Assembly (NCBI GenBank): GCA_039180865.1
Contig: JBCDCZ010000007.1
Span: 1 to 42,214, forward strand
Length of the DNA stretch: 42,214 bases
Origin: JBCDCU01 sp039180865
GTDB taxonomy: Bacteria; Pseudomonadota; Alphaproteobacteria; Rhizobiales; JACESI01
Direction: 5' to 3'
Part shown: piece by piece, positions 16,980 to 25,040 of the stretch
Position numbering within the stretch: position 1 is the first letter of the stretch
Layout of the letters: every line of letters starts with the position of its first letter
Position numbers and translations under genes: made by a program
Notes under the pieces: generated by a model
Told to the model about the DNA's origin: nothing
Databases searched by the model: none
The model's input: only the letters and a program-made list of their open reading frames with translations

Positions 16980-17486
16980 TCAGGTTTGCGGCGCCTCTTC
17001 TGCCGGGATCGGGCAGTCGGTGCAAACGCGTTTATCGCAAAGACGACAGAGCGTGTGGCGATCACCTGCCGTCGTTTCCATCGACGCAAGCATCTTGGAA
17101 AGAAGGACCGCCAGCGTCTCCTGCTCCGCATCATCAAGCGCGATGAGGAGTGGCCTTATCGCCGCAAGACGTTCTTTCAAAAGATCTTCGCGGACCTCCC
17201 CGCCCCTTCCGGTCAGATAGAGCGCTATTGTCCGTTTGTCCTTGCCCGACCGACGTTCCACAAGGCCGTCCGCGATGAGCCTGTCAACGAGGCGTACGGT
17301 CGCCGAGTGGGAAAGACCGAGAATGCGCTTTAACTGATCGTTTGATGGCCCGAAATCATATCCGATGACAACGAGCGCCGCCGGAGTCTCCCCGCCATGG
17401 CGCAGGATATTCTGTGCTGCATCTTCGATGCGATCAGCAACATAAAGCCCAACAACACCTAGCAGATTTGTAGTTCGATCGATCAT
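16980..17486 (-). CDS. MarR-family regulator with cysteine-rich tail
   Basis: A 168-aa winged-helix regulator. The core has QLKRILGLSHSATVRLVDRL (recognition helix) and DKRTIALYLTGRG (wing). The tail HTLCRLCDKRVCTDCP carries four cysteines in two CxxC pairs, a zinc- or redox-binding pattern known in one alphaproteobacterial MarR group. The start at MIDRTTN is chosen by family length; its ribosome site is poor, and an upstream GTG is possible. It diverges from the DUF3237 gene, and the gap has a 17-bp palindrome on that gene's promoter. Confidence 0.88.
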   Translation of the reverse strand: MIDRTTNLLGVVGLYVADRIEDAAQNILRHGGETPAALVVIGYDFGPSNDQLKRILGLSHSATVRLVDRLIADGLVERRSGKDKRTIALYLTGRGGEVREDLLKERLAAIRPLLIALDDAEQETLAVLLSKMLASMETTAGDRHTLCRLCDKRVCTDCPIPAEEAPQT

Positions 17487-17498
17487 TCCGCGAAGAAT

Positions 17499-17548
17499 AT
17501 GTGCGGAATGCACGAATTTCAACTTGACAATATGTGCGCTCCGCACAT
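17499..17548. promoter_or_regulatory. Double MarR operator and promoter of the DUF3237 gene
   Basis: ATGTGCGCTCCGCACAT at 17532-17548 is a perfect 7-3-7 palindrome lying just after a consensus -35 box TTGACA (17524-17529), where it would block RNA polymerase. A degenerate copy, ATGTGCGGAATGCACGA, lies at 17499-17515, 33 bp away centre to centre (three helical turns), close to the marR start. Both genes should be repressed. Confidence 0.7.
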
Positions 17549-17579
17549 GATTAATCAGAGCACAAGCGGAGGACACACA

Positions 17580-18194
17580 ATGCCGGACAGGATGAGACGA
17601 CGTTTCATTTTAGGCGCTGGCCTTTGCGCAGCCGGCGCATTTGTCGGTGAGAGCCATGGTCACAATCTCAAACCCGGTCCCGATGGCCTTTCGCTCAGCG
17701 CTGAGGGCTGGGATGCGGAGAGCCCGCCGGAGCTGGAGTTCCTGTTCGAAGCGCGCGTCAAACTTCACCTTCCGCCGATGGATGTCGGTCCGACCGCGGA
17801 AGGCCATCGCCTTATCTATTTTATCAAAGGCGGTACATTTGAGGGCCCTCACCTTCGCGGGCGGGTCGTACCGGATGCCGGTGCGGACTGGGTGCGTATC
17901 CGGCCTGACGGGACAGGCGTCCTTGATGTGCGCTTTTCCCTCGAAACGTATGATAAGGCGCTTCTCTATGTCTCCTGGCAGGGCCGCTTCTGGTCTGCGC
18001 CCGAAGATTTTCCCTATGCGACCGATCTAGAAAAACCGGACGAACCGGAAGGTGCCTGGCGCTATTATTTCCGGGCAGCTCCGATTTTCGAGACCGGAGA
18101 TCCACGCTATCAATGGCTCAACAACATTGTTGCCGTCACGAAATCCAGAACCGGCGATGGCGGGCCGATCCACCGCGTTTTCCTCGTGAAGTGA
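17580..18194 (+). CDS. DUF3237-family protein, probably Tat-exported
   Basis: A 204-aa protein with a twin-arginine-type leader (MRRRFILGAGLCAAGAFVG) followed by a DUF3237 beta-barrel: PELEFLFEARVKL, KGGTFEGPHLRGRVVPDAGADW in part, DVRFSLETYDKALLYVSWQG, and YFRAAPIFETGDPRYQWLNN. The last segments are hallmark sequences of the family, whose biochemical role is unsettled. GGAGGA fixes the start at 17580, not the earlier Mets in the operator region. Export implies folding in the cytoplasm first. It is controlled by the divergent MarR. Confidence 0.85.
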   Translation: MPDRMRRRFILGAGLCAAGAFVGESHGHNLKPGPDGLSLSAEGWDAESPPELEFLFEARVKLHLPPMDVGPTAEGHRLIYFIKGGTFEGPHLRGRVVPDAGADWVRIRPDGTGVLDVRFSLETYDKALLYVSWQGRFWSAPEDFPYATDLEKPDEPEGAWRYYFRAAPIFETGDPRYQWLNNIVAVTKSRTGDGGPIHRVFLVK

Positions 18195-18319
18195 CTTCTG
18201 GAATCCGGTTTCCTGTGGATCCCGCAAGCGCGACGACAATGCCCCGCAAGTATCGGGTGGCCGCCCTGCCCTCGTTCTGAAAGAATGCTCGAGTAAGGAT
18301 TTTTCGAAGGTATCTGACG

Positions 18320-18898
18320 ATGGCCGACACCGACGACACCATTCACTTCTCACTTTTTCCAACATCGCTCGGGGAATGCGGCATTGCCTGGCGTGGCGAG
18401 ACAGTGATCGCCACGAGCCTTCCAGAAAAGAGCCCTGGTGAGACCGCCCGGCGTCTGGCTGCTCAAACGGGCGGCACAGAAGCGGACCCGCCACACGCCA
18501 TTCAGCGAGGCATAGACGCGATCAAAGCCCTTCTCGAGGGCGAGAACACCGACCTCACCTTCATCGACTGCGATTTCAGCGGATTGGATGATTTCGCGGA
18601 GAAAGTCTATGAACTAGCGCTCACGATCCCGCCGGGCAAAACGCTCACCTATGGTGATATTGCCTCAGAGCTCGGCGACAAGCAGCTTTCCCGCTCCGTC
18701 GGACAGGCGCTTGGCCGCAACCCGTTCCCGATCATCGTCCCATGCCACCGTGTCGTCGGGGCGGGTGGGAAGCTCACCGGCTTTTCAGCAAATGGCGGTG
18801 TTTCGACGAAACTTAAAATGCTCGAAATCGAAGGCGCAGAGGTTGCAGGACCACCGTCGCTCTTCGATGATCTGCCGCTTGCGGTGAAACCAGGGTGA
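18320..18898 (+). CDS. ogt: Methylated-DNA--protein-cysteine S-methyltransferase
   Basis: A 192-aa Ogt/AGT alkyltransferase. The DNA-binding wing begins AEKVYELALTIPPGKTLTYG, and the acceptor cysteine is in IIVPCHRVVGAGGKLTGFS. The N-terminal ~75 residues match the Ogt non-catalytic domain, not the Ada fusion. It removes alkyl groups from O6-alkylguanine by suicide transfer to itself. It lies 125 nt downstream of the DUF3237 gene with its own ribosome site. Confidence 0.93.
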   Translation: MADTDDTIHFSLFPTSLGECGIAWRGETVIATSLPEKSPGETARRLAAQTGGTEADPPHAIQRGIDAIKALLEGENTDLTFIDCDFSGLDDFAEKVYELALTIPPGKTLTYGDIASELGDKQLSRSVGQALGRNPFPIIVPCHRVVGAGGKLTGFSANGGVSTKLKMLEIEGAEVAGPPSLFDDLPLAVKPG

Positions 18899-18932
18899 TT
18901 GGCATGGTGAGGTAAGAGTTCACAACCTGAAT

Positions 18933-19382
18933 TCAGGGAAACTTTTGTTTGCCGGGTGCGGAGGATTTCCAGGTCAAACGTACTTCGGGCGAGAGCCTTT
19001 CCCAAATGTGCTCCGGTATGCCATTCGAAGTCTTTTCCTGAATGTCGTGTCTTTCTCCACCACGGAGAAACCACCAGAACACTTCCAACCCGCCTTGCGT
19101 TTCGATGAATTCCATCCACCCTTCGGCAATCAGATTGTGATCGAGATCGTATACGCCAATTCCGGAAAAATTCTCGATTTCTCCGTCTAGCCAACTGGTT
19201 CTGTGCCCTTCAACACAGCTTCCTGACCAGTCAAAATGGACCACTTTATCTCGAATCTTCCGTTTCGAGCGCACATAATGGTTTAAGTCGTCGAGAAGCT
19301 GTCTTTCGACAAATTCCCTCAGCTCCGGTCCCATGCAACTAGCAAAGCCGAGGTCATTTGAAATTGAATTCGAACCACTCAT
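18933..19382 (-). CDS. Unrecognised 149-aa protein
   Basis: A soluble, Trp-rich acidic-to-neutral protein (EVFWWFLRGGERHD, HIWERLSPEVRLTW). No signal peptide or membrane segment is visible, and I know no family. The start is weakly supported: ATG at 19382 has no good ribosome site and lies only 27 bp from the divergent phosphoesterase start. An internal ATG at 19334 is possible. Coding status rests on sustained protein-like composition against the opposite frames. Confidence 0.65.
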   Translation of the reverse strand: MSGSNSISNDLGFASCMGPELREFVERQLLDDLNHYVRSKRKIRDKVVHFDWSGSCVEGHRTSWLDGEIENFSGIGVYDLDHNLIAEGWMEFIETQGGLEVFWWFLRGGERHDIQEKTSNGIPEHIWERLSPEVRLTWKSSAPGKQKFP

Positions 19383-19409
19383 AGACGTTTATTTAGACCG
19401 GAGTTTCAG

Positions 19410-20198
19410 GTGCGCATACTCATTTTGTCAGATCTGCATGATGACTTCTGGGCGGACTATAGGAGAGATCCGTTTAAAGGGATCGAAGAGAAGATCGCCG
19501 ATCTCGATCTTCTCCTCCTTGCAGGCGACATTTCAAACAAACCAAAGGTTCGCTGGCGATATGCCTTTGAGCGATTATCGCACCTGATGCCACTGGAGCG
19601 GGTCGCAGTCTTTCCGGGCAATCACGATTTCTATGACTTCGAGATCGATGGCGAGGAGCGCCTTCAAGAAATCGCCAGTTCCTTCAGTGTCTCTTATGTC
19701 CAGAAAAAGCAGATTGCGCTCCCCGGTATCCGCCTTCTATGTGCAACACTCTGGACGGATTTCGAACTCGGTCCGGGAAGCGCGATCAATAAAGCGCAGA
19801 TTGTTGCGCGCATGAACGACTACAGAAAGATCCGCGTCGCGTCGGACGGTTACAGAAAGCTCTCACCGTCTGACCTCATCGCCCGACACCGGGACCATCT
19901 AAGCTGGTTTGATGGCGAACTCAGCCGGCTCTTCGATGGAAAGACCTTTGTCGTGACGCATCACGCACCCCACCAATGTGTTCTCCAGGACTATTCCGAA
20001 GGGCTGGATGCTGCCTATGCCAGCGATCTCGGTGCCTTCATTCAAACCCACCAACCCGATCGATGGTTCTTCGGTCATAGCCATGGCGCGAAGGACGTTT
20101 CGCTCGGAAAAACGGAATTGCGTAATGTGTCGCTCGGCTATCCTGATGACGTCCCAGATCCGGGCCAGCGTATCACAAGCCTGATTTTCGAGATCTGA
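19410..20198 (+). CDS. Calcineurin-like metallophosphoesterase
   Basis: A 262-aa phosphoesterase carrying all five family blocks: SDLHDD near residue 7, LLLAGDISN, FPGNHDFYD, VVTHHAPHQC and FFGHSHGAKD. These supply the Asp, His and Asn ligands for two metal ions. Family members hydrolyse phosphodiesters or phosphomonoesters; the substrate is unknown. The start is GTG at 19410 after CCGGAG. It is convergent with the MarR gene at its right. Confidence 0.88.
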   Translation: MRILILSDLHDDFWADYRRDPFKGIEEKIADLDLLLLAGDISNKPKVRWRYAFERLSHLMPLERVAVFPGNHDFYDFEIDGEERLQEIASSFSVSYVQKKQIALPGIRLLCATLWTDFELGPGSAINKAQIVARMNDYRKIRVASDGYRKLSPSDLIARHRDHLSWFDGELSRLFDGKTFVVTHHAPHQCVLQDYSEGLDAAYASDLGAFIQTHQPDRWFFGHSHGAKDVSLGKTELRNVSLGYPDDVPDPGQRITSLIFEI

Positions 20199-20249
20199 AT
20201 CAATCTTTGAGAAACCCTGCCCTCAAAAAGTGCTGGCGGTCTTCCCGCC

Positions 20250-20705
20250 TCATGGATCGAGCCCCCGCAGAAGTGCCAACAATTGTTCGATATCGAGCGC
20301 ACTTTTGTGCGATATGGATTTTTGAAGATTTTGCCAGGTACGAGCCGCTTCATGCAGCCTCTCCTCACCTGAAGCCGTCAGATAGAGGCCTCGTCGGCGG
20401 CGGTCCTCGTCAGATGTTTTGTCCTCAAGCAGCCCGTCTCTGACTAACGGTTTTAACGTGCGCGACATGGCTGATTGGTTCATGTCGAAGAAATCCGCCA
20501 GTTCCTGGACCGATGTTCCCGCGCGTGACGCGATCGCTGCGAGAATACCAAGTTGCCCGATGGTCAGGTTATGGCGCGAGAGAGCTTCGTCATAGGCGCG
20601 GCTGATCCGTCGTGTCGCTTTCCGCAACGCCAACGCGATACATTGGCCGTTGGTCAGGCTCTCAAGAGCAGCCTCGGCTTCGCCTTCCTTTTCTTCCGCG
20701 ATCAA
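20250..20705 (-). CDS. MarR-family regulator
   Basis: A 151-aa regulator with the MarR winged helix: QLGILAAIASRAGTSVQELA, FFDMNQSAMSRTLKPLVRDG (recognition helix) and TSDEDRRRRGLYLTASG (wing). The start is a TTG at 20705 preceded by GAGAGGGA; no ATG fits. It faces a thioesterase and an MFS transporter gene. The gap contains two TATGCATA palindromes. It probably represses both directions and responds to a hydrophobic acid or drug exported by the transporter (inferred). Confidence 0.9.
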   Translation of the reverse strand: MIAEEKEGEAEAALESLTNGQCIALALRKATRRISRAYDEALSRHNLTIGQLGILAAIASRAGTSVQELADFFDMNQSAMSRTLKPLVRDGLLEDKTSDEDRRRRGLYLTASGEERLHEAARTWQNLQKSISHKSALDIEQLLALLRGLDP

Positions 20706-20739
20706 CGGATTCCCTCTCGACGACAGTTAATTACAGGTA

Positions 20740-20767
20740 TATGCATACAAATACAGTCATATGCATA
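20740..20767. promoter_or_regulatory. Paired MarR half-operators
   Basis: Two identical 8-bp palindromes, TATGCATA, start at 20740 and 20760, exactly 20 bp apart, about two helical turns and so on the same DNA face. They lie between the marR start and the thioesterase ribosome site. MarR binding is inferred. Confidence 0.55.
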
Positions 20768-20783
20768 TTAATGGAGTTTTTTG

Positions 20784-21305
20784 ATGTCCGAAAGCCCAAC
20801 GCTTGAACCAAAAATCGGATTTGTCGATCCCGAAACCGCGATGGTCCTGACCGGGATCGAATTCATATCGGGCATGGGAAACGGCAATCTTCCTTTGCCA
20901 CCGATGCTCGGTGTGATGCCTGCCAGACCACATTCCTGGAACGAAGGTCAGGTGGAGTTCAGGGCAAAGCCCGAGCACCGCTTTGCCAACCCGATGGGAT
21001 CGACCCATGGCGGCTGGATCATGACGATGCTTGATACTGCAATGGGCGTCGCGGCACACAGCACGCTTGCCAGAGGCGAGAGCTATACATCCGTCGATAC
21101 AAGCGTGCGGTTTGTGCGCGCGATTCCGATCGATGGAGATGAGCTTCGGATCATGGGGCGGGTTCTGTCACGCGGGCGCAGGATCATAACGGTCGAAGGC
21201 CGGATCGAAACCGTCGGCACAGGTGGTGAACCCGGTAAGCTCTGCGCGACCGGCACATCGTCCTGCATGGTACTTGCGATGCGTAAACCGGATCGGGGCG
21301 CATAG
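20784..21305 (+). CDS. PaaI-like hotdog-fold thioesterase
   Basis: A 173-aa hotdog thioesterase: HRFANPMGSTHGGWIMTMLD holds the HGG active-site motif with the downstream acidic residue, and SVDTSVRFVRAIPIDGD is the typical central strand. These enzymes hydrolyse acyl- or aryl-CoA. The start at 20784 follows GGAG; a TTG at 20781 adds one residue. It is followed 3 nt later by the MFS gene, an operon that suggests hydrolysis of a CoA ester and export of the freed acid. Confidence 0.87.
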   Translation: MSESPTLEPKIGFVDPETAMVLTGIEFISGMGNGNLPLPPMLGVMPARPHSWNEGQVEFRAKPEHRFANPMGSTHGGWIMTMLDTAMGVAAHSTLARGESYTSVDTSVRFVRAIPIDGDELRIMGRVLSRGRRIITVEGRIETVGTGGEPGKLCATGTSSCMVLAMRKPDRGA

Positions 21306-21308
21306 GCG

Positions 21309-22469
21309 GTGAAACAGATCTATGTTTTGATGCTCGCACCGTTCGCTTTCGCAACCGGTGCTTACGTCTTTGCCGGATTGCTCGAGCCCATGTCGGCAGA
21401 CATGGGTGTGACAGTTGCGGCTACGGCACAGCTTCAAACGGCTTTCACTATTTCCTGTGCCGTCGGCGGCCCCCTTCTCGCACTCGGTACTGCGGGCCTT
21501 GACCGGCGCAAACTCCTCCTTGGCGTTTTGGCATTCCTCGCATTGGGAAACGCTTTGTCCGCCATCCTCTCCGGCTTTGGCGCGCTGATGGTGGTCCGGA
21601 TTGCAACCGGTTTTATTGGCGCTCTGACATTGCCGGTCGCATCGGCCATGGCGGTCATGCTGATTGCTCCGGAAAAACGCGCCATTGCCCTTGCTGCGAT
21701 CCTGTCGGGCAATTCGCTTGCCTTCCTGATCGGTATTCCCGTTGGCTCTCTTATAGGCGCGTCTTTCGGATGGGCTGCTTCGTTTTGGTTCGCAGCGTAC
21801 CTGTGTCTCATAGTGGCGGCTTTGATCGCCACCAATGTCCCTGCAACCGATGCGCCACCGCGTCCGCCGAAGGGTGCCATCCGCACGGTGCTCCGGTGGC
21901 CTTTAACAGGTCTCATGGGCGTTACGCTCCTGACCTTCACAGCGACCTTTGCGACCGTCGGTCTGATCGGGCCTGTGGTAACGGCGTCGACCGGACTTAC
22001 GGGCGCCTCGATTGGCTGGATGCAGGCACTGATCGGGATTGGATCGATCATTGGCCTTGCCCTTGGGGCGCGCCTGCAACGGACGGTCGCGCACCCATTG
22101 CCAATGCTCCTAGCCGGCATCCTCGTAACGCAGCTCATCTACACCTACACGATGCTTTTCTCCGCAAGCGGCGCCAACGGTATTACGCTTACAGCAATTG
22201 CCATCAGTGTCGGAGCTGCGTGCCTTTTCGCCTGCGCACCGATTATCCAGACGCGCCTTGCCGAAGCCGCCGGTCCTGCCGCCACCCTCGCCTTTGCGTT
22301 CAACGGGTCCATGATTTTTCTCGGGCAGGGTCTCGGGACGGCAATCGGTGGCAGTATCACCGCCTTACACGGTCTTTGGACGGTTGGCCTCGCGGGCGCC
22401 GCAATTGCTTTGCTTGGAGTGATGCTCGCCACACGCAACTTGTCCCTTGTTGAACCGACCGGCGCGTAA
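21309..22469 (+). CDS. MFS transporter
   Basis: A 386-aa, 12-helix major facilitator, of AraJ/drug-efflux type by layout. The loop 2-3 signature region is GTAGLDRRKLLLGVLAFLALG. Helices are Ala/Gly-rich, with a central cytoplasmic loop near DAPPRPPKGAIR. It begins with GTG at 21309, nearly touching the thioesterase stop. Export of the thioesterase product or a drug is plausible; direction and substrate are unknown. Confidence 0.88.
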   Translation: MKQIYVLMLAPFAFATGAYVFAGLLEPMSADMGVTVAATAQLQTAFTISCAVGGPLLALGTAGLDRRKLLLGVLAFLALGNALSAILSGFGALMVVRIATGFIGALTLPVASAMAVMLIAPEKRAIALAAILSGNSLAFLIGIPVGSLIGASFGWAASFWFAAYLCLIVAALIATNVPATDAPPRPPKGAIRTVLRWPLTGLMGVTLLTFTATFATVGLIGPVVTASTGLTGASIGWMQALIGIGSIIGLALGARLQRTVAHPLPMLLAGILVTQLIYTYTMLFSASGANGITLTAIAISVGAACLFACAPIIQTRLAEAAGPAATLAFAFNGSMIFLGQGLGTAIGGSITALHGLWTVGLAGAAIALLGVMLATRNLSLVEPTGA

Positions 22470-22833
22470 GCCTCCGTTTTTCCAAATCTGTGCTGTGTCC
22501 TTTCAACAGCGGCTCATCACGTCCGTGCCGAGTAAAAAATGAACACACCTGGGTTGCGCGGGCGCGGTGATGCAAGATGAGATGAGCGTCGATTACTGAT
22601 ACCAGTCCAGGCGTTGTTCTCGCGGTTACCCCAAGCCACAGATCGGAGAGCCGCCTGCAGACAGATGTTGACCGTTCAACCTGCCACCCATACGCCATCG
22701 CCCCGCCCCAATAATTTCGATGCAAAAAGCACATAGCGTTCTTCGAGATCTCTTGTGCGTTGGCGCGCTCAGGTCGCTCAATGCCTGTCTGCAAGTTTGG
22801 TCGACGGGTCTGTCGGGGCCTGCAACAAAAAAC
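22470..22833. other. 364-bp gene-free stretch
   Basis: A minus-strand frame is open across 22357-22794, but it overlaps the MFS gene by 113 bp, lacks a ribosome site and resembles no protein I know. I see no RNA gene or clear terminator. It separates two convergent genes, so length beyond a terminator is unusual and may mark a lost gene. Confidence 0.4.
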
Positions 22834-23172
22834 CTAGCGCATGAAGTTTTCTTCCGACCATGTTTTCAGTGCCTGGATATGCGGCAGTAGATCATGGCCG
22901 CGCTTGGTCAAACTGTATTCCACGCGCAATGGCATCTCATCATAAACCCGACGATTGACGAGCCGATCTTCCTCCAGCTTGCGAAGGGTCTGCGTCAGCA
23001 TTTTCTGCGTTACGCCTTCCAAACGGCGACGAAGCGCTCCGAATCGCATCGGGCCGTTTGCAAGCGCGACGACTGCCAACATCGTCCACTTTTCCGCAAG
23101 CCGAACAAAGAGTTGGCGTGATGGACAAGCTTGCAGAAACGCGTCAGGCATAACGTCATTCGCACGGTTCAT
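22834..23172 (-). CDS. HxlR-family regulator
   Basis: A 112-aa HxlR winged helix: CPSRQLFVRLAEKWTMLAVV, FGALRRRLEGVTQKMLTQTL and RVYDEMPLRVEYSLTKRG. It is nearer in sequence to the broken HxlR gene at 13187-13645 than to the other two copies. GGAGG upstream supports the ATG. It diverges from the F420-type reductase gene with an AT-rich 89-bp gap containing TACCTAATTTACATTATAAA. Confidence 0.9.
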   Translation of the reverse strand: MNRANDVMPDAFLQACPSRQLFVRLAEKWTMLAVVALANGPMRFGALRRRLEGVTQKMLTQTLRKLEEDRLVNRRVYDEMPLRVEYSLTKRGHDLLPHIQALKTWSEENFMR

Positions 23173-23261
23173 GTGGTAGTATCCTCCAGGTACCTAATTT
23201 ACATTATAAACTAATTACGTTTTCTTCCCGACGCAAACACACGCACAGAAGAGGCATGGGA

Positions 23262-23861
23262 ATGAAAATTGGAATTATCGGAACGGGAAACGTGGCCACG
23301 CGGCTGCAGCTCCTCTTCGCAAACGCTGGACATGATGTAGTTCTCGGTAGCCGGACGCCGGAGGCAACGCACGTTACCTACGAAAATGCGTGCGCTGGAA
23401 AAGATCTAATCATCCTCGCAATTCCGTTCACGGCAGTCGGAGGGCTGCTGGGCGAACTTGCACACGATATCGGCTCCGCGGTGGTCGTTGACGCGACAAA
23501 TCCCTTAAATGATGATTGGAGCCCCTATCTGATGGGCGATGAAAACTCGGCTGGCGAAACCATCCAGGCCCTGTTGCCGGAAGCCAAAATCGTTAAAGCG
23601 TTCAACACGATCTTCGCGGATATCATGACGGCAGACGGGCTCACCAGAAAAGGGCAAGGCGCCACCGCTTTTCTCGCTGGCGACGATGATGATGCCATCG
23701 GCCGCGTGAGTGAGCTTGCAAGAAGCATTGGTCTTCGGCCCGTCCAGACAGGCCCGATAAAGAACAGCAGATATCTGGAAGCAATGGCCCATCTCAACAT
23801 TGCGATCGCAGTTGGGCAAGGAGGCGGAACAAACGCCGCGATCATTTACGACATTGGGTAA
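23262..23861 (+). CDS. NADPH-dependent F420 reductase-like oxidoreductase
   Basis: A 199-aa protein of the F420-dependent NADP oxidoreductase family: MKIGIIGTGNVATRLQLLFA (Rossmann loop), DVVLGSRTPE, IILAIPFTAV, VVDATNPL and KAFNTIFADIM. In most proteobacteria, which lack F420, relatives act on other partners, so the substrate is open. ATG at 23262 has GAGG at a good distance; ATG at 23256 is too close. The stop overlaps a short tandem repeat. It probably belongs to the HxlR regulon next door. Confidence 0.87.
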   Translation: MKIGIIGTGNVATRLQLLFANAGHDVVLGSRTPEATHVTYENACAGKDLIILAIPFTAVGGLLGELAHDIGSAVVVDATNPLNDDWSPYLMGDENSAGETIQALLPEAKIVKAFNTIFADIMTADGLTRKGQGATAFLAGDDDDAIGRVSELARSIGLRPVQTGPIKNSRYLEAMAHLNIAIAVGQGGGTNAAIIYDIG

Positions 23862-23905
23862 ACGCTCTGGGGGTGAACGCTCTGGGGGTGAGCACTCTGT
23901 GAGTG
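23861..23905. repeat. 15-bp tandem repeat, three units
   Basis: AACGCTCTGGGGGTG is repeated exactly at 23861-23875 and 23876-23890, with a decayed third unit, AGCACTCTGTGAGTG, at 23891-23905. The first unit begins in the stop codon of the reductase gene. It looks like replication slippage, not a functional site. Confidence 0.8.
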
Positions 23906-23950
23906 AGGATTTGGGCAGGCCATAAGTCTTGGCTGCTACCTGACCGCCAG

Positions 23951-23977
23951 CGACGGGCCGCCAAAGGTGGCCCGTCG
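23951..23977. terminator. Strong hairpin, possible terminator
   Basis: CGACGGGCC and GGCCCGTCG form a perfect 9-bp stem, extended by three more pairs including one wobble, around an AAA loop. No T-run follows on either strand, so it would be a weak intrinsic terminator. Sequence resemblance to the cupin terminator at 25736-25758 suggests it once ended a minus-strand gene. Confidence 0.5.
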
Positions 23978-23981
23978 TGCG

Positions 23982-24098
23982 TTACTCTGATGGCTGCGCG
24001 TTCGGAATAAAGGCGATCAGCCCCGTGATTGAGACCCTGTCACCCAGGTGATGAACACCGGCACGGATCGCGGTATTCCCTGCCTCTTCCCAACCCAT
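23982..24098 (-). pseudogene. 38-codon ORF, likely gene remnant
   Basis: A minus-strand frame runs from ATG at 24098 (MGWEEAGNTAIRAG) to TAA at 23982, ending NAQPSE. Both the last codons and the following hairpin resemble the 3' end of the cupin gene at 25768 (ending EQPSE, then a similar stem). It may be the tail of a deleted cupin relative or a recombined 3' end. I see no ribosome site. Confidence 0.3.
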
Positions 24099-24117
24099 CA
24101 AACCATGACTGAAACGG

Positions 24118-24963
24118 TTAAGCCGCAAGTTCCTTTTTGAGAAAATCCTCCACTGCGTCTGCGACCTCGACAGGGCGTTCTATCGCCGAGATGTGTTTTC
24201 CTCCGACAGTCTTGATCCAGCCTCTCGGTGCGCGAAGCGCCGCTTCAATCTGAGCTTCAACCGGGTACATCTCATCCTCTTTGCCGGCGATCACCAGAGT
24301 TGGGGCGGTCAGGTCATCCATTCGGTCCTTCAAAGGGCTGCCGCGCAATATGACCGATCTGACAGCGGCTGCGAGCGCCTTTGCGTCAGCAGCTTTCAGC
24401 ATTTCGTGGAAAGACGCGGAATATGCGGGATTTCCATCAAGAACGCCTTTGGAAAAAAAGCTCTTCGCAATGCCATTCCTGAACATATCGGTCGATAACA
24501 TCCACCGGGCGCCAAATGCGATGAAGCGCGCGGACAGTCCAGGGCTGCCACCATTAATCTCCATCGGCGTATTCAAAAGAAGAACGGCCCTTACCCGCTC
24601 CGGCATCGTCAACGCCAATTCCGCGGCTGTCAGACCACCCCACGAGGTGCCGCCGACGATTGCGTTTTCCAGTTTAAAATAGTCAAGGATATCCGCCATC
24701 GCACCAGCGCATTCCCCCATCGTGAATTCCGCGCCCGGCCCTTCGCTTCCTCCGTGTCCAGGCCCATCGATCAACAAAAACCGGTATTGCTGCCCCAGCT
24801 CTCGGACCAAATTCTCGTAGATATGATGATCGGTGAAGATTGACGGCCAGAGGACAAGCGTCTCGCTACCGCCACCAGTTTCCGACACATAGAGATTGCC
24901 CAATCGCGTCCGGACAATGTGCGATGTCGCGGTCGCAGTCTTGAGGGTCGTCATGATGGTCAT
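24118..24963 (-). CDS. Alpha/beta-hydrolase
   Basis: A 281-aa soluble hydrolase. The nucleophile elbow is GGTSWGG (Ser near residue 107), the acid is probably D in AGKEDEMYPVEAQ, and the His in GGKHISAIERP. The lipase-type oxyanion segment is WPSIFTDHHIYENL in place of the common HG motif. GGAGGCG precedes the ATG. It diverges from a TetR regulator, and its promoter holds two copies of that regulator's likely operator. The substrate is unknown; ester or lactone hydrolysis is typical. Confidence 0.88.
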   Translation of the reverse strand: MTIMTTLKTATATSHIVRTRLGNLYVSETGGGSETLVLWPSIFTDHHIYENLVRELGQQYRFLLIDGPGHGGSEGPGAEFTMGECAGAMADILDYFKLENAIVGGTSWGGLTAAELALTMPERVRAVLLLNTPMEINGGSPGLSARFIAFGARWMLSTDMFRNGIAKSFFSKGVLDGNPAYSASFHEMLKAADAKALAAAVRSVILRGSPLKDRMDDLTAPTLVIAGKEDEMYPVEAQIEAALRAPRGWIKTVGGKHISAIERPVEVADAVEDFLKKELAA

Positions 24964-24979
24964 CGTTCGCCTCCGTATA

Positions 24980-25032
24980 TGTAATCATTGATTACATAGT
25001 CATCCTTGCACTCAAAGTAAACAGTGATTACA
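24980..25032. promoter_or_regulatory. Two TetR operators between hydrolase and tetR
   Basis: TGTAATCATTGATTACA (24980-24996) is a perfect 8-1-8 palindrome. AGTAAACAGTGATTACA (25016-25032) matches it at 14 of 17 positions and lies 8 bp before the tetR start. The centres are 36 bp apart. Such a pair would let one repressor control both genes. Confidence 0.7.
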
Positions 25033-25040
25033 AGATCAAT

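Noticed and set aside
22357..22794. 145-codon minus-strand frame before the HxlR gene
   Set aside because: Overlaps the MFS gene by 113 bp, no start signal, composition not convincing.
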